64,000 nucleotides of DNA, from contig PMTF01000015.1 of assembly GCA_003167415.1 (NCBI GenBank), forward strand, positions 143,318 to 207,317, written 5' to 3'. The DNA comes from Acidimicrobiaceae bacterium (GTDB lineage Bacteria; Actinomycetota; Acidimicrobiia; Acidimicrobiales; RAAP-2). Both the position numbers and the translations under genes were made by a program. Shown here one piece after another: positions 61,697-64,000 of the stretch. Each line of letters opens with the position of its first letter. Position 1 is the first letter of the stretch. Below the pieces are notes generated by a model. It had not been told where the DNA came from, did no database searches, and saw only the letters and a list, made by a program, of their open reading frames with translations.

Positions 61697-62746
61697 CTAC
61701 GGATTGACCGTGACGAGCGTACCGATCGGCGTGAAGGGGTAGACGGTCTCGGCGCTCGCGTAGGGCATCTCGACGCAGCCGAGGCTTTGGGGGGAGCCGT
61801 AGGAGTAGCGCGGGAACTCGTGCAGTGCGTCGCCGCCGTTGAAGTACGAGACCCACTTGATACCCGGATCGCTGTAGTGCGATCCATCGGGGTTGGTGCC
61901 CGACATCGTCGTGGACAGGTATCGTACGTAGACCGGGTAGGTGCCGGTGGCCGTTGGTGACACGGAGATGCCGGTGTTGACTGGCGTCGTGAACTTGACG
62001 TGGTTTTCCACGTAGAGCGTCAGGACCTCGGGCGAGCCCATTGAGACGCTCACGTAGTTATAGGTCGTGGCATCCACCTTGTTGGTGTGGACCGCCGTGA
62101 TTAGGTCGCTCCAGGTCGCCGCGTCGGCGATTCCCGTCGTGGGGAGGTTGTTGACGCTCTGAAAGTTCATGAGCGCCCCGCGAAGGATGACCCCAGCGAC
62201 GCCGACGTGCCACTGCGATTGCAGCGCGATAGGCAAGTTCGGGTACTTCCAACTGAACGTGCCGACCGCCGGTTGCGACGGATCGCTCTGTGGTGTGCTC
62301 GCGCTGAAGCTCACCGGCAAGTAGTTGAGCTCGGCCAAGAGCTGCTCTTCCCAGGTGGTGCTGGAAGCGACGGACGTGAGGCGTGGTCGCACCGCGGTGA
62401 AACGGCACGTCGAGGTGCAAATCATTCGGGTGGGCAGATCAATGGTGTAGACGGCGGCCGGTTGCAGCGAGCCGGTCACCACAGCCTGTACTTCGTGGGT
62501 GCTGATCTGTTGCCATTCGGTGACGAGAAGCGGATGCGTGCGCAGGGTCGGCAGATTCTTCACTTTCGTCGCGCCACTGAAGTGCAGTCGAAGGAGGGGC
62601 AGTTGATTTGAGAGCGACGTCGGGAGGTTGCTGGTTATGACGAAGGACTTGACTGGAGAGGTAGCGGATGCGCCGAGGGCGGGAACCAGCGTGGTGGCCA
62701 GGATCCCGACGGTGAGGGTAGTCGCGAGGGCGAATCGTCTGGTCAC
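61697..62746 (-). CDS. L,D-transpeptidase (YkuD family)
   Basis: The 349-residue secreted enzyme is predicted to form 3-3 peptidoglycan cross-links. A signal peptide (RRFALATTLTVGILATTLVPALGASA) precedes a beta domain, a peptidoglycan-binding-like helical region (LLAELNYLPV) and the catalytic YkuD domain with LHEFPRYSYGSPQSLGCVEMP, giving the conserved His and the SxGC nucleophile Cys. GTG start at 62746. It is divergent from a small membrane peptide gene. Confidence 0.9.
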   Translation of the reverse strand: MTRRFALATTLTVGILATTLVPALGASATSPVKSFVITSNLPTSLSNQLPLLRLHFSGATKVKNLPTLRTHPLLVTEWQQISTHEVQAVVTGSLQPAAVYTIDLPTRMICTSTCRFTAVRPRLTSVASSTTWEEQLLAELNYLPVSFSASTPQSDPSQPAVGTFSWKYPNLPIALQSQWHVGVAGVILRGALMNFQSVNNLPTTGIADAATWSDLITAVHTNKVDATTYNYVSVSMGSPEVLTLYVENHVKFTTPVNTGISVSPTATGTYPVYVRYLSTTMSGTNPDGSHYSDPGIKWVSYFNGGDALHEFPRYSYGSPQSLGCVEMPYASAETVYPFTPIGTLVTVNP

Positions 62747-62814
62747 TGATACAGGCTACTGAGCGCCAGCTCCATTAAATCGCCGCCTACGATAAGAACG
62801 AACGAAGGAGGGGC

Positions 62815-62994
62815 ATGGCCCTCATAAAGACCATCGGGGTACTGCTTCTGCTCGGGCTGGCGCTGTGGATCATCTTCACGGTGATCGGATTATTGGCGGC
62901 CACCATCTCGACGATCTTCGAGTTCCTCATCATCGCCGCGGTCGTTGGCGCGGTGTACCACTACTTCAAGCACCAAAAGGCTCACCGAACCTGA
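62815..62994 (+). CDS. Small membrane protein, 59 residues
   Basis: The frame opens MALIKTIGVLLLLGLALWII and continues with a second hydrophobic stretch, ending FKHQKAHRT. An AAGGAGG ribosome-binding site sits just upstream, so it is very likely translated. Two membrane helices (about 5-30 and 33-48) and a basic cytoplasmic tail are visible. I recognise no family. It lies 20 bp upstream of the tRNA-Cys gene. Confidence 0.65.
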   Translation: MALIKTIGVLLLLGLALWIIFTVIGLLAATISTIFEFLIIAAVVGAVYHYFKHQKAHRT

Positions 62995-63014
62995 GCAGTA
63001 GGATTGCTAGTTCT

Positions 63015-63088
63015 GGCGGCGTGGCCGAGTGGTTAGGCAGGGGCCTGCAAAGCCCCGTACTCCGGTTCGAATCCGGACGCCGCCTCCA
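63015..63088 (+). tRNA. tRNA-Cys (GCA)
   Basis: All arms fold. The acceptor pair is GGCGGCG (63015-63021) with CGCCGCC (63078-63084), the D arm follows, and the anticodon stem GGGGC/GCCCC encloses CTGCAAA with anticodon GCA. The T arm TCCGG-TTCGAAT-CCGGA completes the fold. U73 fits tRNA-Cys, and the 3' CCA (63086-63088) is encoded. Confidence 0.97.
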
Positions 63089-63163
63089 GATGGGCATGAC
63101 CCCTTAGTCCATGTTTCTAGTACCACGAACGTCGCTTCGGCGGCCCCACGCAATAATGGAGAC

Positions 63164-63727
63164 GTGGGAAAGACGTTCGAGCAGGTCGATAGCCGCCTCG
63201 CCGAATGGCTGGTCGCTCAACCGATATTCTTCGTCGCGACCGCCCCGCTCGCCGCGGCGCCCTTGGTGAACTGTTCGCCTAAAGGCAATCGCCAAGAGTT
63301 CGCGGTCCTGGGTCCTCACACTGTCGCCTACCTTGACCAGACTGGCAGCGGGGTCGAGACGATAGCGCACCTAGGTGAAAACGGACGAATCGTCGTGATG
63401 TTCTGTGCTTTTAGCGAATCGCCGCGGATTGTGCGACTTCATGGTGAGGGGCGAGCCGTGCTGAAGGATTCGGCGGAATTCGAGTCGCTCAAGGGTCATT
63501 TTCCCGGTGCGTCAGGTGTGGGCGTGCGCTCAATAATTCTTGTCACCGTGAGGCGGATCGCCGATTCGTGCGGGTACGGCGTGCCGTTCATGAACTTTGA
63601 TGATCATCGGCCAACGATGGATCAGTGGGCGCAGCGCAAGGGAGTCGGTGGAATACGCGAATACTGGTCTGAAAAGAATCGTCGGAGTATCGATGATCTT
63701 GAGGGTTTCGATGTTCCGCAACGGTAG
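63164..63727 (+). CDS. Pyridoxamine 5'-phosphate oxidase-family flavoprotein
   Basis: The 187-residue protein fits the PPOX-type split-barrel FMN/F420-binding family: FFVATAPLAAAPLVNCSPKG, YLDQTGSGVETIAHLGENGRIVVMF, then PRIVRLHGEGRAV. It is likely an oxidoreductase of unknown substrate. GTG 63164 is chosen because the open frame upstream runs through the tRNA-Cys gene. Confidence 0.82.
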   Translation: MGKTFEQVDSRLAEWLVAQPIFFVATAPLAAAPLVNCSPKGNRQEFAVLGPHTVAYLDQTGSGVETIAHLGENGRIVVMFCAFSESPRIVRLHGEGRAVLKDSAEFESLKGHFPGASGVGVRSIILVTVRRIADSCGYGVPFMNFDDHRPTMDQWAQRKGVGGIREYWSEKNRRSIDDLEGFDVPQR

Positions 63728-63757
63728 GACGTTCGACTTGATGGTTTCGCCCTGAAC

Positions 63758-63793
63758 GGCCCCCAGCCCGCCGGTTCACTCTTGGCGGGGGCC
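63758..63793 (+). terminator. GC-rich hairpin after the PPOX gene
   Basis: GGCCCCC (63758-63764) can pair with 63787-63793; alternatively CCCGCC (63767-63772) pairs with 63784-63789. It follows the PPOX stop by 30 bp and lacks a T tract, so it is a weak terminator candidate. Confidence 0.4.
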
Positions 63794-63853
63794 TGTATAC
63801 GCGCGATTGGTGAAGAATGCCCTAGACATGAGGTGTAGTTGAAGGGAGAGAAA

Positions 63854-64000
63854 ATGACCGTCACGGCGATCAGCACATACGCACTGTCCAAGCAGTTCGG
63901 TCCTACTAAGGCACTACGGGACTTGGACTTTCACGTGGGCGAGGGCGAAATCGTCGGTTGTCTCGGGCCCAACGGCGCAGGCAAGACCACGCTGATCAAC
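63854..64000 (+). CDS. ABC transporter ATP-binding protein, N-terminus (3' end outside window)
   Basis: Forty-nine residues are visible. They open with a family-like ALSKQFGPTKALRDLDFHV, followed by Walker A GPNGAGKTTLIN at the window edge. The ATG has a GAAGGGAG ribosome-binding site. The layout resembles drug/antibiotic-type (CcmA/NatA-like) ATPases, but the visible part cannot fix a substrate. Confidence 0.88.
   Translation, partial: MTVTAISTYALSKQFGPTKALRDLDFHVGEGEIVGCLGPNGAGKTTLIN

Noticed and set aside
63029..63163. Longer N-terminus for the PPOX protein
   Set aside because: That part of the frame translates the tRNA-Cys gene, so the GTG at 63164 is used.

Overview
The window looks like a chromosome segment from a high-GC Gram-positive bacterium, most likely an actinobacterium. 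A lineage near the Acidimicrobiia is my best guess, with moderate confidence. The evidence is the high GC content, the frequent GTG starts, LexA operators of the actinobacterial CGAAC-N4-GTTCG type, a neocarzinostatin-fold secreted protein, a mycobacterial-like L,D-transpeptidase, and the rimP-nusA-ylxR-infB-rbfA-truB-ribF-rpsO-pnp order. The taxonomy is inferred from gene content only.

Layout. 0-11.3 kb: the 3' end of proS, then a translation and RNA operon (rimP to pnp) headed by a promoter, a short leader and an intrinsic terminator. 11.4-19.9 kb: a YfhO-like membrane protein, dapB, dapA, ribonuclease J, a convergent siderophore-interacting flavoprotein and an orphan TnpB. 19.9-32.6 kb: ftsK, a D,D-carboxypeptidase, thrB with an RhtA-like exporter, miaB-miaA, then a tightly overlapping dapF-hflX-dapC-dapD-dapE run. 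Together with dapA and dapB this covers the succinylase route to meso-diaminopimelate. 32.6-39.7 kb: lexA with its own SOS promoter, a branched-chain amino acid ABC transporter (livKHMGF) and a YbaK-type aminoacyl-tRNA deacylase. 39.8-45.3 kb: accessory DNA with small secreted proteins of unknown role, an SRPBCC protein and an AI-2E-family permease. 45.3-50.8 kb: a glutamine-synthetase-like / aldehyde dehydrogenase / SDR operon divergent from an APC permease, probably for amine or amino-alcohol catabolism. 50.9-53.0 kb: a MoxR AAA+ ATPase paired with a HELMH plus VWA-like protein. 53.0-56.0 kb: a predicted SOS operon (LysM division suppressor, nrdR, a PIG-L deacetylase, dinB). 56-64 kb: MscS-like channel, ferritin-like protein, envelope proteins (flippase-like, acyltransferase-3, SGNH hydrolase, L,D-transpeptidase), tRNA-Cys, a PPOX flavoprotein and the start of an ABC ATPase.

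The most interesting points are: (i) two consensus SOS boxes embedded in a promoter that may drive a division inhibitor, NrdR and DNA polymerase IV together; (ii) the two-gene MoxR / metallopeptidase-like VWA system; (iii) a ylxR gene that seems to begin at AUA overlapping the nusA stop; (iv) a gamma-glutamylation cluster whose enzyme set suits an amino alcohol such as ethanolamine; (v) an orphan TnpB with a possible guide RNA at its 3' end; and (vi) several long, perfect RNA hairpins at operon junctions. No CRISPR array, rRNA operon, prophage or complete transposon was found. All function calls come from reading motifs; no searches were run.
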